DNA of 64,000 bases from BPJU01 sp964425225 (GTDB lineage Bacteria > Planctomycetota > Planctomycetia > Pirellulales > Pirellulaceae): NCBI GenBank assembly GCA_964425225.1, contig CAYRMD010000007.1, positions 1-64,000 of the forward strand, read 5' to 3'. The notes under the pieces were generated by a model that saw nothing but the letters and a program-made list of their open reading frames with translations, was not told the DNA's origin and made no database searches. The translations under genes were made by a program, and so were the position numbers. This document shows, piece by piece, positions 27,442 to 37,416 of this stretch; position 1 is the stretch's first letter, and each line of letters begins with the position of its first letter.

Positions 27442-28334
27442 CTTATAACACTCTATTAGACCACGTTTGCTGGTCTGTACGGCATAATCTAACAGAGTGG
27501 TTAAACGTAAACAACGCGCCGGCATGAGAAACCGGGCCAAGTCAGCTCCGACGCTTTTGTAAGCCGAAAGATCTGAAAAACACGGCAGTCACATCCCACG
27601 GATAACAAGTGTAATGCAGGCCACAATGTAAGATAGCAGTTATTGAATTCCGCCGTTGATGGTCGCTCGACGAGCGCCCCGGTTCTGCATCTGGACCGGT
27701 CCTGCCTCTGGAACAAGCTATAGCCGGTGCGACTCTGATTTGTGAACGTATCCCACATCCGCGGCTACCGGTTGTGTAACGGTCCTGATGCAACACTACA
27801 ACTGCAAACGACATCGGGTGCTGGGATCACTCTGCGGCCGATCGTTGTTGTACAGAGGGAACGTCAGGCGCAACGTTAACCCGGGTGCATCGCCGAAAGG
27901 ACATTCCAGAGCGACCCCGAGCGAACTATAGAGACGCCAAGGCGCAAAGGAACCAAGCCGTTAGGAGCCGTAGATGTGTGCCTCTCGTATTCGTTGCGCC
28001 TTTGCGTTGAGTTATTCAAGCCCCTCGCTTGCCGCGTCGGCTTGAACCGGTACGGGATGCATCCCGGGAAAATCGAACGAGGCACGCGCAATACGATCGC
28101 GCATCAGGCGACGGGCAATCAATTCGACAGTGCGCCAGTGGGATGAGCTCTGACGCGGTTGGTGTTTCATATTAGACGGGTAGGACCGGATGTGATAAAA
28201 TTGATACGACGCACGGTGTTTTCTCTCAAAGTGCCGACATGTGGGGAACCGTCTTGGTGTTCCTGGGTCCTTTCGCTTCGAAGCGAGTTGGCTAATCAGA
28301 ATGACATTGCCTCCGATGCAGTCGGAGAACCTCG
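27442..28334. other. Divergent gap between sigma factor and LRR protein genes
   Basis: About 890 bases that must hold both promoters. A short repeat (GACGCCAAGGCGCAAAGG) at 27931-27950 and its reverse (TGCGCCTTTGCGTTGA) at 27993-28014 face each other and could pair into a hairpin. No gene seen. Confidence 0.4.
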
Positions 28335-30884
28335 ATGAAACGTGGCTGGTTGCGCGCATTTTGCCTTGCTGTGGCAACGGTTTTCAGTATGGTAGCAGGG
28401 CCCGTTTCCGCTGGAGCTGATCAACCACCCGTCGACGAGAAACCGCACATTCTTCCCGAAGATGTAATCCGCAAATGGGAAGAAGCGGGAGCTGTGTTTG
28501 GTTGGTTGCGTAGCAATATAGCGGTGCTGCAGTTCGTCGGGGAAGAGGAAGCCAAGGTGGGAGACCTGCCGTCGTTTAGTTTTACCACGCTGACGGAGGG
28601 TGTCTGGGAAAGCTTACCCGAACCGGCGGTGCCGTTCGGCATTGATTTGGCCTTTGTCGAGATTACGGACGTTGATCTGGTGGAACTGGCGCGCTTCGAG
28701 CGCTTGCAGTTGCTCGACCTGAGCTCGACTCCGCTAACCAATGAGTCACTCAAAGAGCTGGCGCGGTTAACTAATCTGCAGGGACTCGCCTTGGCCAATA
28801 CGCGAGTCACCGATGAAGGTGTAAAAGAATTGGCCGCGCTTAAAAACCTGCGGGTGCTCGATATCTCTCGATGCCAACTTACCGATGCGGGCATTCGAGA
28901 CCTGGCCAGTTTAGAGAACTTACAAGCACTGAATCTGCGTTTAACGGACGTCACCGATGCCGGTCTCAAAGAGTTAAGCAAGCTGCCGAATCTGGAGTCG
29001 CTCGTGCTCTGGCAGACTCAAGTTTCGGACGCCGGACTGAGCGAACTTGAGCGGCTGAGTCGATTGCACGCTTTGGATCTCGACGGAACGCGGGTTACGG
29101 ATGTCGGCGTACAAAAATTGAAAGCCCTAAAGAACTTGCGATGGCTGGACCTCAGCTACACCTCGCTTACCGACGCAGGGCTCCAGCATTTGGCCCAACT
29201 GCCAAACTTGCAGGCGCTTCATTTCCGGGAGACGCAAGTTACGGATCGCGGTCTAGCGCGCTTGGCAGGGCGAAAGCTTAAAGAACTAACCATTCCGAAT
29301 TCGGTGAAAACCGACGCTGGTTTGAAGAACTACTTGGCTGCCGTCGAGCCACCGACCCACCTCAACCTTCATGATTGGAAGATTTCTAGTGTTGGCATTC
29401 GGGCGTTGGCCAAGTTATCAAGTCTGCAATCGTTGGATCTTCCGTTCACCGCGATTACGGACTCGGCTTTGAAGGAGTTAACGCCTTTAAAAAACCTGCG
29501 AACCCTAAATCTTGCGGACACCTGGATCACCGACATCGGGCTAAAGGAATTGCTTCACCTGGCGGATCTCGAAGAGCTTAACCTGGAGGGTACCCGGATC
29601 ACGGATGCGGGACTTTCGCATTTGGCAGGTGTAAGAAGTTTGCAGCAGTTGAACCTTGGCGGTACGCGCATTACGGACCAGGGACTCAACGGGATTACGC
29701 AACTTGTTCGATTACGAAAACTCAATCTGGCAGCTACGCGTGTGACGGATGCGGGACTAAAAGAGCTTGAGGTCCTTACCGACCTAGAAATGCTGAGCCT
29801 GGGTGGTACCCGTATTACGGACGCAGGTATGAGGTACTTGTCCAAGCTCAAGAGCCTAAAAGCAGTCGACCTTCGGAACACCCCGGTTTCTGATGCGGGC
29901 CTGCACGACCTCGCCGCGTTGCAGAACTTGCAGGAGTTGTACCTTCAAGGTACCCGTATTTCGGATGCCGGCCTCGAGAAGTTAGCCGGATTGAACTTGG
30001 AGACTCTGGATATACCCGATGCCACAAAAACGAACGTTGGATTGCAGCACTACGTAGCGGCCATTAGGCCTCCGCGAGAATTGGATCTTTCGGATTGGAA
30101 GGTGACTGCTGCCGGTCTTGGTGCCTTGGCGGGCCTGAATTTAGATCAGCTTGAGATTCCTGACGCAGCCAAGACTGATCTGGGTTTAAAGCTCTTCTTG
30201 GCGGCCATCAAGCCGCCCAGAAAACTGGATCTGTCTAATTGGAGGGTCACAGATGCGTGTCTAAAGCACGTGGCCGGGTTGACTAGCCTCTCGGAACTGA
30301 ACCTCGCCGGTACGCGCGTTACCGATGCCGGTTTACAACAACTGGGTGGTCTAACGAGCTTACTTGAATTGGACCTTTCGGCCACCCGAATTACGGATAA
30401 GGGGCTAAAAGCGGTAGCGCAGCTTTCAAGGTTAGAGATTCTTGACCTGGAAAATACGCGTGTCACGGATGAGGGAACAAACGAGCTCGCGCAACTAACG
30501 AACCTAGTATTTGTGGGCCTTTCGGATACGCGAATTACAGATGCAGGGCTCAAACCGCTCGCTAAGCTTCCGAAGTTAACACGGTTGAACCTCAACAACA
30601 CCAATCTATCCGATGCCGGTTTGAAAGAGCTGGCCGCGTTGACCAATCTACAAGCGCTGAATCTTTCCGACACGCGTATTACGGACGCAGGGCTTATAGA
30701 GCTGGCTGGGCTGTCAAAACTAACTACGCTGGGTCTTGCCAGCACGAAAATCACCGATGCCGGTTTGAAGGAGTTGGCGAAGCTCACTAACTTGCGAGTA
30801 TTATTTCTGTGGGATACGGGTGTTACGCCTGAAGCGTTGGCTGAGCTGCGTAAGGCTCTGCCGAGCTGTCGAATTTTCTATTGA
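28335..30884 (+). CDS. Secreted leucine-rich-repeat protein
   Basis: 849 residues. A clear signal peptide (KRGWLRAFCLAVATVFSMVAGPVSAGA) is followed by ~90 residues of unknown fold. From ~105 to the end there is an almost unbroken array of 24-residue leucine-rich repeats (LTNLQxLxLxxTRVTDAGLKELA). Three irregular breaks carry a PPxxLxLxxWKxxxxGxxAL motif and a preceding KTDxGLKxYLAAxxPP segment (near 325-345, 562-580 and 612-635). The end is ALPSCRIFY, similar to the end of the LRR kinase (MIPSCQIIW). LRR solenoids bind other proteins or glycans; the matching end and repeat type suggest common ancestry with the kinase sensor. The start has GGAG upstream. Confidence 0.9.
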   Translation: MKRGWLRAFCLAVATVFSMVAGPVSAGADQPPVDEKPHILPEDVIRKWEEAGAVFGWLRSNIAVLQFVGEEEAKVGDLPSFSFTTLTEGVWESLPEPAVPFGIDLAFVEITDVDLVELARFERLQLLDLSSTPLTNESLKELARLTNLQGLALANTRVTDEGVKELAALKNLRVLDISRCQLTDAGIRDLASLENLQALNLRLTDVTDAGLKELSKLPNLESLVLWQTQVSDAGLSELERLSRLHALDLDGTRVTDVGVQKLKALKNLRWLDLSYTSLTDAGLQHLAQLPNLQALHFRETQVTDRGLARLAGRKLKELTIPNSVKTDAGLKNYLAAVEPPTHLNLHDWKISSVGIRALAKLSSLQSLDLPFTAITDSALKELTPLKNLRTLNLADTWITDIGLKELLHLADLEELNLEGTRITDAGLSHLAGVRSLQQLNLGGTRITDQGLNGITQLVRLRKLNLAATRVTDAGLKELEVLTDLEMLSLGGTRITDAGMRYLSKLKSLKAVDLRNTPVSDAGLHDLAALQNLQELYLQGTRISDAGLEKLAGLNLETLDIPDATKTNVGLQHYVAAIRPPRELDLSDWKVTAAGLGALAGLNLDQLEIPDAAKTDLGLKLFLAAIKPPRKLDLSNWRVTDACLKHVAGLTSLSELNLAGTRVTDAGLQQLGGLTSLLELDLSATRITDKGLKAVAQLSRLEILDLENTRVTDEGTNELAQLTNLVFVGLSDTRITDAGLKPLAKLPKLTRLNLNNTNLSDAGLKELAALTNLQALNLSDTRITDAGLIELAGLSKLTTLGLASTKITDAGLKELAKLTNLRVLFLWDTGVTPEALAELRKALPSCRIFY

Positions 30885-31858
30885 CGGTCTGGCGAGACAA
30901 ATGCTCCCGAAGCGAACGACATGAGGGAATGCTGTAGCCGTTGATGTGTGGCGAGCCGTGGAACAGATAGTCCCCGGCGCCCGATGTGTTCTTTAAGGGT
31001 CGCGTTCGACCGTGTTTAGGCACGGAGTAGATACTCACAAAGCTGCCACCCCGGTGTGCCCGCCAATTTGTTTACTGCGCGTTAACGCAAAGTTTCTCTC
31101 ATGTTTTCGAAGTATTTTTTCGGCAGGCGTCGGGAGCAGCTCGGAATCGCCGTCCAGGATTGCCTGTGGTTCGACGCCTAAGAGAGCAGCGGAACCGCGT
31201 TCACAGTGACCGTATTCATGCGGTCCTTTTGCTTATCGCGCCCATCTAGACCGGATGAATCGGGTCACCACTAACAAAGAAAATCGATAACTACCTTGCC
31301 TTCTTCCATTTCGCCCCGGCGTGAATCACTTCGGCCGCTGCCGGTATTTTGGGATAGGCTCCAAGCGCGGCTTGTGCCATTTTTGGTGGGTAACGAGGTT
31401 ACGTACGATACCGTTCTGATGCTGTCCGTGCAGTGGGAGAATGTACAATGTCAGGTTTTGCGTCGACGGGCGACGTATAAATAAGACGGTTCTATGGCGC
31501 AGTGGGATCGATTGTGTTGGGGGCGAACCGTTGCAAGTAATTTTGGTGATCGACTGCGTGAAGCTTCTAACTACGAGAAGAGATCATGGTGAGCAGGGTA
31601 GTGTTGGTGAGCTAGATACGTTTCGCGCATCTTGTTCCTCTGCACATCGGAATCCCTAGACAGCGCTAACCGGAAAGAATGTGCAAGACAATCGCGTTCC
31701 GCACTCGAATTTTTCGAACAGAGTGCTGGCCGATGCGCAGGGAAAGCTGTACCCATCGACGAAAAAGCCGCAACGCAAATAGGACGAGCTTGCCCGTTTT
31801 TCGAGGGGGTTGTGGCATGTGGCGGTTATTGTGTTAAGGAATCGAAGGTCGTTTGCGA
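30885..31858. other. Gene-poor stretch, nothing firm
   Basis: About 970 bases. A weak short-repeat trace (GTTAACGCAAAG) is at 31078-31092. Open frames of 60-80 codons have no ribosome site or family. Confidence 0.35.
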
Positions 31859-32491
31859 ATGGATGTGACAACTTGGTTGCTCGATGTGTTGGAGCGGCTG
31901 GACGGGCGTTCGCCGTGGGTGCTGTTTTTGGGAGCTGTTCTTTATTGCTGTGCAACTGTCTTGATGCTTCCGGGCAGTGGGCTGACGATTGCGTGCGGGG
32001 CATTGTTCGGAATCGTACGAGGGACGCTGGTTGTGTCGCTGGGGTCAACAGCCGGAGCGACGCTTGCTTTCCTGATCGCCCGCACTCTTGGCCGTGCTGG
32101 CGTTGCGCGATGGGCACAGAAATTCCCTCGTTGGCAGGCTCTGGACTCGGCGATCGGTATAGGCGGATGGAAGCTGGTGGTATTGCTGCGCTTATCGCCT
32201 GTGATTCCGTTTAACTTGCAAAACTACTTCTTGGGGCTCACACCGATTGGCCTCGTGCCGTATGTCGTGGCTAGTTGGATTGCGATGCTTCCCGGCACTT
32301 TGTTGTATGTCTATATCGGAGCTGTAGCAAAAGCGGTGCTGCTCGAAAATCGACAGCGCACGTGGGCCGAATGGGCCTTTTTCATCACCGGCTTCATCGC
32401 AACGGTCCTGGCGGTTATATACGTTGGGCGGCTTGCTCGCGCCTCATATCAAAGGTTGCAGCACGTTTCGGAAAGTGACGCAAAGCAATAG
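31859..32491 (+). CDS. TVP38/TMEM64-family (DedA-like) membrane protein
   Basis: 210 residues from the ATG at 31859 (a TTG two codons earlier is possible). Four to six hydrophobic spans. The family core is clear: VLMLPGSGLTIACGALFGIVRGTLVVSLGSTAGATLAFLIAR, then the conserved LRLSPVIPFNLQNYFLGLTPIGLVPYVVASWIAMLPGTLLYVYIGA. Members are inner-membrane proteins linked to lipid scrambling or transport; the exact substrate here is unknown. Only 45 bases separate it from a MerA-like flavoenzyme; this pairing is also known as a fusion in other bacteria, so the two probably work together. Confidence 0.9.
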   Translation: MDVTTWLLDVLERLDGRSPWVLFLGAVLYCCATVLMLPGSGLTIACGALFGIVRGTLVVSLGSTAGATLAFLIARTLGRAGVARWAQKFPRWQALDSAIGIGGWKLVVLLRLSPVIPFNLQNYFLGLTPIGLVPYVVASWIAMLPGTLLYVYIGAVAKAVLLENRQRTWAEWAFFITGFIATVLAVIYVGRLARASYQRLQHVSESDAKQ

Positions 32492-32536
32492 GGCCAAGAT
32501 GTTGCACGAAGCCAATGTTACGGAGGGGGACGAGAA

Positions 32537-34054
32537 TTGAATGGTTACCCAGAGCCTACATGCCCGGAGGTAATGGACTCGTGGGATGAAACCTGGTTAC
32601 GGGCCGTTCGACCGCATCCCTGGCAAAACCCCGAGCCTCGCTCGACGTATCACCTAGTGGTCCTCGGGGCCGGGACCGCGGGATTGGTTGCTGCTGCAGG
32701 CGCTACTGCTCTCGGGGCACGCGTTGCGCTTGTCGAAAAACATCGATTGGGTGGTGACTGCCTCAATACCGGGTGCGTTCCTTCCAAATCGCTCCTGGCC
32801 TCCAGCCGTTCTATCAAAATTCTCCGTGAAGCCCAGGAACAACTGGGACTGACGGTTGGCGATCCACCGCATCTAGATTTTGGCAAGGTGATGGGGCAAC
32901 TGCGACGCCGCAGAGCTCACCTCAGCCGCCACGATTCGGTTGAACGATTTCGAAATTTGGGAGTCGATGTGTACTTCGGTACCGCACAATTTGAAGACGC
33001 GCGGACCGTGGTCGTAGACGGATTACGATTGCGATTTCGGCGAGCGATTATTGCTACGGGGTCACGGCCCGCTATCCCGCCCTTGCCCGGACTGGACAAA
33101 GTAAAGTTCTTGACCAATGAAACCGTTTTTTCCCTGACCGAGTTGCCGCGTCGGCTGATGATCCTCGGCGCTGGTCCGATCGGTTGTGAATTGGCACAGG
33201 CATTTGCCTTATTGGGCAGCCAAGTTTGGCTGGTCGAAAGCGAGCACGGTGTATTGCCGCGCGAAGAACGCGACGCCGCCTTGGTCGTGGAAGACGCGTT
33301 ACGCAATAGCGGTGTCAAACTGCTGTGCTGCGCACGGCAAACCCAGTTTACACCACTCGACACCGAAACCTCGATTATGACCGACTCGCACGGAACTCGG
33401 CACACCTTTTTGGTCGACCAGGTGTTGGTAGCCACCGGCCGTAGGCCAAACATCGAACAATTGGCCTTAGAAGCGGCAGGAGTCAGTTCCCAGCAAAACG
33501 GCATCCTAGTAAATGATTTCCTACAAACCACCGCGCGGCACATCTATGCTGCTGGAGATGTGTGCCTTCCCTTTCGATTCACACATGTGGCCGATTATGC
33601 GGCTCGAATAGCCCTGGAAAATGCTCTTTTTTGGAACCGCCGCCGTTTCGACAGCCGCGCCATTCCGTGGTGCACCTACACGACGCCCGAACTGGCGCAC
33701 GTCGGTTTGTACCCTACGCAGTCAGACAGGGACACCGAATTCCGATCCTTCGAATACTCATATGCTGAGCTGGATCGAGCTGTGCTGGATGGTGAAGAAA
33801 CCGGATTTGTGCGCGTCCACGTCAGTTCCCGCTCGGATCAGATCCTTGGAGCCACGGTAGTTGGCAAGAATGCGGGTGAGCTGATCGGCTTGTTGGCGTT
33901 GGCCATAAAGCGCCGTATTGGGCTCGGTCAATTGGCCAACCTCGTTTTGCCCTACCCTACCATGAGCGAAGCCATCCGTCGTGTGGCGGACCAATATCGC
34001 CGCACCCAACTGACCCCTTTGGTTCGCAAACTACTGCGCCTATGGTTTAGGTAA
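32537..34054 (+). CDS. MerA-like pyridine nucleotide-disulfide oxidoreductase
   Basis: 505 residues from a TTG start with GGAGGGGGA six bases upstream; an ATG at 32573 is an alternative. FAD site VVLGAGTAGLVAAAGA, redox pair GGDCLNTGCVPSK, NAD(P) site LMILGAGPIGCELAQAFALLG, second FAD site ARHIYAAGDVC, and C-terminal dimer segment LPYPTMSEAIRR. As in MerA, Tyr replaces the catalytic His of lipoamide dehydrogenase. It lacks the C-terminal Cys pair of true MerA, so mercury is unlikely to be its substrate. The first ~35 residues are extra. Coupled to the TVP38 gene before it; likely role is a membrane-linked disulfide or quinone reductase, by inference. Confidence 0.88.
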   Translation: MNGYPEPTCPEVMDSWDETWLRAVRPHPWQNPEPRSTYHLVVLGAGTAGLVAAAGATALGARVALVEKHRLGGDCLNTGCVPSKSLLASSRSIKILREAQEQLGLTVGDPPHLDFGKVMGQLRRRRAHLSRHDSVERFRNLGVDVYFGTAQFEDARTVVVDGLRLRFRRAIIATGSRPAIPPLPGLDKVKFLTNETVFSLTELPRRLMILGAGPIGCELAQAFALLGSQVWLVESEHGVLPREERDAALVVEDALRNSGVKLLCCARQTQFTPLDTETSIMTDSHGTRHTFLVDQVLVATGRRPNIEQLALEAAGVSSQQNGILVNDFLQTTARHIYAAGDVCLPFRFTHVADYAARIALENALFWNRRRFDSRAIPWCTYTTPELAHVGLYPTQSDRDTEFRSFEYSYAELDRAVLDGEETGFVRVHVSSRSDQILGATVVGKNAGELIGLLALAIKRRIGLGQLANLVLPYPTMSEAIRRVADQYRRTQLTPLVRKLLRLWFR

Positions 34055-34390
34055 TTCTTGAGGCGAGGTTTCTTACGATATCCGGCGTAGCCGTGAGTTC
34101 ATTTCCGTGATACGCCTGCCGCATCGGAGAGGAACCCTCTGCGGTTACCCGATCGTGTGGTTCGACAATGAATTTGGGCGTGCATTGCGCCTAATCATCC
34201 GGAGAACCATCGCGCGGTATGGACGACAACGACGCCGTTATTTGGATGCCGCCGTTGAGCCGCTTCGTAGAATCCTTCTCCGCGCGCGTGCGCAATTCCT
34301 CGGTGCGGAACATCACCAAAAATGGAACGACGAGCCATTCCAAAAAGCGGTGCGGCACCATAGCGTGAACGCCGATCGAGTAGCCAGCAG
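34055..34390. other. Gap before tRNA-Glu
   Basis: No supported gene. A plus-strand frame starting at 34107 runs through the tRNA on the opposite strand and is not credible. Confidence 0.4.
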
Positions 34391-34463
34391 TGACCCCGAC
34401 GGGAATCGAACCCGTGTTTCCGGCGTGAAAGGCCGGTGTCCTAGGCCTCTAGACGACGGGGCC
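34391..34463 (-). tRNA. tRNA-Glu (TTC anticodon)
   Basis: 73-base cloverleaf on the reverse strand: acceptor GGCCCCG paired with CGGGGTC, anticodon stem CCGGC/GCCGG enclosing loop CTTTCAC (anticodon TTC), T-arm ACGGG-TTCGAAT-CCCGT. CCA is not encoded: A follows the acceptor and then CTG. A strong promoter lies 30-60 bases upstream. Confidence 0.95.
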
Positions 34464-34491
34464 TCCAGCACCACTGGGCGTGCTGCTCGGC

Positions 34492-34521
34492 TGTATAGCG
34501 GCTTGCCCGCCCCAACGTCAA
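34492..34521 (-). promoter_or_regulatory. Sigma-70-type promoter of tRNA-Glu
   Basis: Reading the reverse strand, TTGACG, an 18-base GC-rich spacer and TATACA. The -10 ends about 28 bases before the mature tRNA, fitting a short 5' leader. Confidence 0.65.
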
Positions 34522-34961
34522 GGGGACCAGTCCAACGCGAGCTGCGCAGGAGCAGTTGGACATCTGTTTTGCCAGTGAGCGGTACTGGATGCCCCGGCAG
34601 GACCAGGCAATTGCTGCCGCTACTCATTACCCTGGTATGATAACCGTATCATGGCCAACGGAAAAGCCAGGTGCTCCGCAGCCTCGCTTGGCCGCACGAT
34701 GCACGTTAACCTTAGTGCAAGCACATTGGGGGCGCAATTCGCGTTGCACAAAGAGATTACCGCGACGGCTCTTGCCAGACACTTCTCGTAGAAGTTCTCT
34801 TATTTGCGGCGTTTTGTGCCTATCATGGCGACTGTAAATGATAGGGCACCTTGATTGACGTCCCTGTCCCAGTTAGTTTAGGAGTTTTCGGTTTTGCGCC
34901 GGGAGCGCATTATCCTGGACGTACCCCAAACAGTGTCGCTTATTATTATTGTACGCATCCG

Positions 34962-36020
34962 ATGTCCGACCTCGGCAGCATGGTAGAACCACGGGACGCA
35001 CTGGAGCTTCAATTACAGCGGATCTGGGAAGAGGTACTGGATCAGCGTCCGATTAGTGTTACGGCTAATTTTTTTGACATTGGCGGCGATTCCTTAAGCG
35101 CCATGACCCTCATAGCGCGCATTGCGCAGGAGACGGGACTGAACCTGCCCTCGTCCGGAATTATGCAAGCGCCAACGATCGAGCGATTGGCTGTCTTACT
35201 ACGAAACGGTCTTGCTGATAGGCGTTGGTCACCACTAGTGGAATTGAGTCCTGGTGGATCTGGGCGACCTTTATTCCTCATACACCCGTTAGGTGGGAAT
35301 GTTTTGTGCTACATGCAACTCGCCCGCCGGCTAAAAGGTATATGCCCGATTTATGGCTTGCAATCACGCGGGATCGATGGACGTGAACAGCCGTCCGAGC
35401 GCATTGAGGAGATGGCCGGCGAGTATCTTAGGTGCCTTCGGCAAGTGCAGTCCGAGGGGCCGTATCGGCTCGCGGGTTGGTCGTTGGGCGGGATGATCGC
35501 TTACGAGATGGCGGTGCAACTTCAGGATCAGGGCCAAAACGTGGAACTGCTGGCGTTGCTGGATGCCGGTCACCTCTATGCTTTTGCCGTAATGCTCACA
35601 TTCTTTAAGCACGATACCCAGGACATGTGGTCGCGTTTGGCATCCCCCGAAGACGAGCAAATTGCTTTTTTCCGCGCTCAAACGGCGCGAGCTCAACTGA
35701 TTCCGCCGCAAGCCGACCAGGAGATGGCACGTCATATTTACCGCGTTGTGGTGGCCAACATGAAGGCACTTTATCATTATCACCCCCGGTCGTACCCCGG
35801 AAAGATTGTTCTGTTTCGGGCACGGGAAAAATACATCGATACACGGCACGATCCGGTCGATGAATGGAAGCGGCTCGTCCCCGAAGTCGAACTCGTCTTA
35901 ACGGGCGGTGACCATTTGAGCCTGGTGCACGAACCGTACGTTGACGAGTTAGCCCAACATGTGCGCCGGGTATTGGGGCGGCTCTCCTCGACCACAAGTG
36001 ACCAAATAGAAAACGTATGA
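34962..36020 (+). CDS. Stand-alone acyl/peptidyl carrier protein fused to a thioesterase
   Basis: 352 residues from the ATG at 34962; the frame is open back to a TTG at 34851 and the true start is uncertain. Residues ~10-85 are a phosphopantetheine carrier domain (LQRIWEEVLDQRPISVTANFFDIGGDSLSAMTLIARI; DSL Ser is the arm site). Residues ~105-340 are a type I alpha/beta-hydrolase thioesterase: PLFLIHPLGG, nucleophile GWSLGGM, acid LLDAGH, base GGDHLSLVHEP. This is the release end of a non-ribosomal peptide or polyketide synthase, but no adenylation, condensation or ketosynthase module is joined to it. It may release products made by enzymes elsewhere, or be the last piece of a lost cluster. 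A lone ketosynthase lies 3 kb away. Confidence 0.88.
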   Translation: MSDLGSMVEPRDALELQLQRIWEEVLDQRPISVTANFFDIGGDSLSAMTLIARIAQETGLNLPSSGIMQAPTIERLAVLLRNGLADRRWSPLVELSPGGSGRPLFLIHPLGGNVLCYMQLARRLKGICPIYGLQSRGIDGREQPSERIEEMAGEYLRCLRQVQSEGPYRLAGWSLGGMIAYEMAVQLQDQGQNVELLALLDAGHLYAFAVMLTFFKHDTQDMWSRLASPEDEQIAFFRAQTARAQLIPPQADQEMARHIYRVVVANMKALYHYHPRSYPGKIVLFRAREKYIDTRHDPVDEWKRLVPEVELVLTGGDHLSLVHEPYVDELAQHVRRVLGRLSSTTSDQIENV

Positions 36021-36117
36021 ATTAGAGACGCTCACAGGCAGTTCATCGCATTACAATCTGTGTTGGCTGCCGGTGCGAAACTGCGGTGCGGCAGGAACGA
36101 GTTGTTGTCGTGGAGCT

Positions 36118-37416
36118 ATGAGTTTCGATTCGCCCGCCAAACGGATTACCCCCTGCGGCCCTGTATCGGGGACCGTACGGCCGCCAGGCTCGAAAAGCCT
36201 TACGAATCGCGCCATTCTCTGTGCCGCGTTCGCCGATGGCGTCTCTGAACTACGGGGAGCGTTGGATAGCGAAGACACGCGCGTAATGATCGAAGCGCTC
36301 CGTCAATTGGGTATTGCGGCTCGATGGGAGGGTGCCGATCGACTGCTGATCGAGGGTTGCGGTGGCGATGTGCCTAATCGCCGAGCGCAGATATTCGTAG
36401 CCAATAGCGGTACCACTATGCGCTTCTTAGCGGCCGTGTTATCGGCGGTCGGGGGCGACTATTATTTGGACGGTGTTCCTCGCATGCGCCAACGCCCCAT
36501 GGGCGATTTACTGGATGCTCTTCAGCTCTTGGGTGTTCAGGCGGTGGGGCAAGTCGATCCGCGTTTCCCTCCGATCCGCATTACGAGCCAAGGTTGGCAG
36601 GGAGGATCGATTCGCATCAAGGCCAAAGAATCGAGCCAGTTTCTCAGCGGTTTGTTATTAGCGGCACCGTTGAGTCGTTCGGATGTCGAGATTGCGGTTG
36701 AAGGTCCAATCGTATCGCGCCCGTATGTCGATATGACTCTACGCGTGATGGAAGCATTCGGAATTGTGGCGCGCCGAGTTCCCGATGATCCAGTAGCCTA
36801 TCATATTCGGGCCCCCCAAGCTTACCGATCGTGTTGTTATACGATCGAGCCGGATGCGACGGCAGCCAGCTACTTTTGGGCTGCTGCTGCGATTACAGGT
36901 GGAACCGTGCGCGTCGAGGGCCTTAGCTATTCTTCTGTACAGGGTGACGTGGCTTTTTGTCGCTGTTTAGAGCAAATGGGTTGCACGATCCTCGCTACCG
37001 TAGACAGTATCACGGTGCAGGGTGGGGCATTGCATGGCATCGATGTCGACATGAACCCGATTAGCGACACGGTCATGACCTTAGCCGCCGTTGCTCTGTT
37101 TGCCGACGGACCGACACGAATCCGAAATGTAGCCCATATTCGACATAAGGAAACGGATCGCATCGGGGATTTGGCTCGCGAACTGCGCCGTCTCGGTGTA
37201 GCTGTTGAGGAATGCGATGACGGGTTGACGATCCATCCGGGCAAGTTATCGGCCGCGCGCATAAGGACCTACCAGGATCATCGGATGGCGATGAGTTTTT
37301 CATTGGTAGGACTGCGGCAACCTGGGATCGAGATCGAGGATCCAAAATGTGTGGAAAAAACGTATCCCCATTTTTTTGAAGATCTTGAGAAACTCACCGC
37401 GCCGAGCGACGCATGA
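36118..37416 (+). CDS. aroA: EPSP synthase (3-phosphoshikimate 1-carboxyvinyltransferase)
   Basis: 432 residues, the normal length, from ATG 36118; the frame extends to 36073 but the family starts near SPAKRITPCGPVSG. It joins shikimate-3-phosphate and phosphoenolpyruvate, sixth step of chorismate synthesis. Signatures: PPGSKSLTNRAIL (shikimate site), VANSGTTMRFLAAVL, RQRPMGDLLDAL, QSSQFLSGLL-like ESSQFLSGLLLAAP, NPISDTVMTLA, RHKETDRIGDLA and YQDHRMAMSF. All substrate residues read intact. Single gene; 98 bases follow the carrier-thioesterase stop. Confidence 0.96.
   Translation: MSFDSPAKRITPCGPVSGTVRPPGSKSLTNRAILCAAFADGVSELRGALDSEDTRVMIEALRQLGIAARWEGADRLLIEGCGGDVPNRRAQIFVANSGTTMRFLAAVLSAVGGDYYLDGVPRMRQRPMGDLLDALQLLGVQAVGQVDPRFPPIRITSQGWQGGSIRIKAKESSQFLSGLLLAAPLSRSDVEIAVEGPIVSRPYVDMTLRVMEAFGIVARRVPDDPVAYHIRAPQAYRSCCYTIEPDATAASYFWAAAAITGGTVRVEGLSYSSVQGDVAFCRCLEQMGCTILATVDSITVQGGALHGIDVDMNPISDTVMTLAAVALFADGPTRIRNVAHIRHKETDRIGDLARELRRLGVAVEECDDGLTIHPGKLSAARIRTYQDHRMAMSFSLVGLRQPGIEIEDPKCVEKTYPHFFEDLEKLTAPSDA

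Noticed and set aside
34107..34640. 177-codon plus-strand frame across tRNA-Glu
   Set aside because: It runs through the tRNA and its promoter on the other strand and has no domain.
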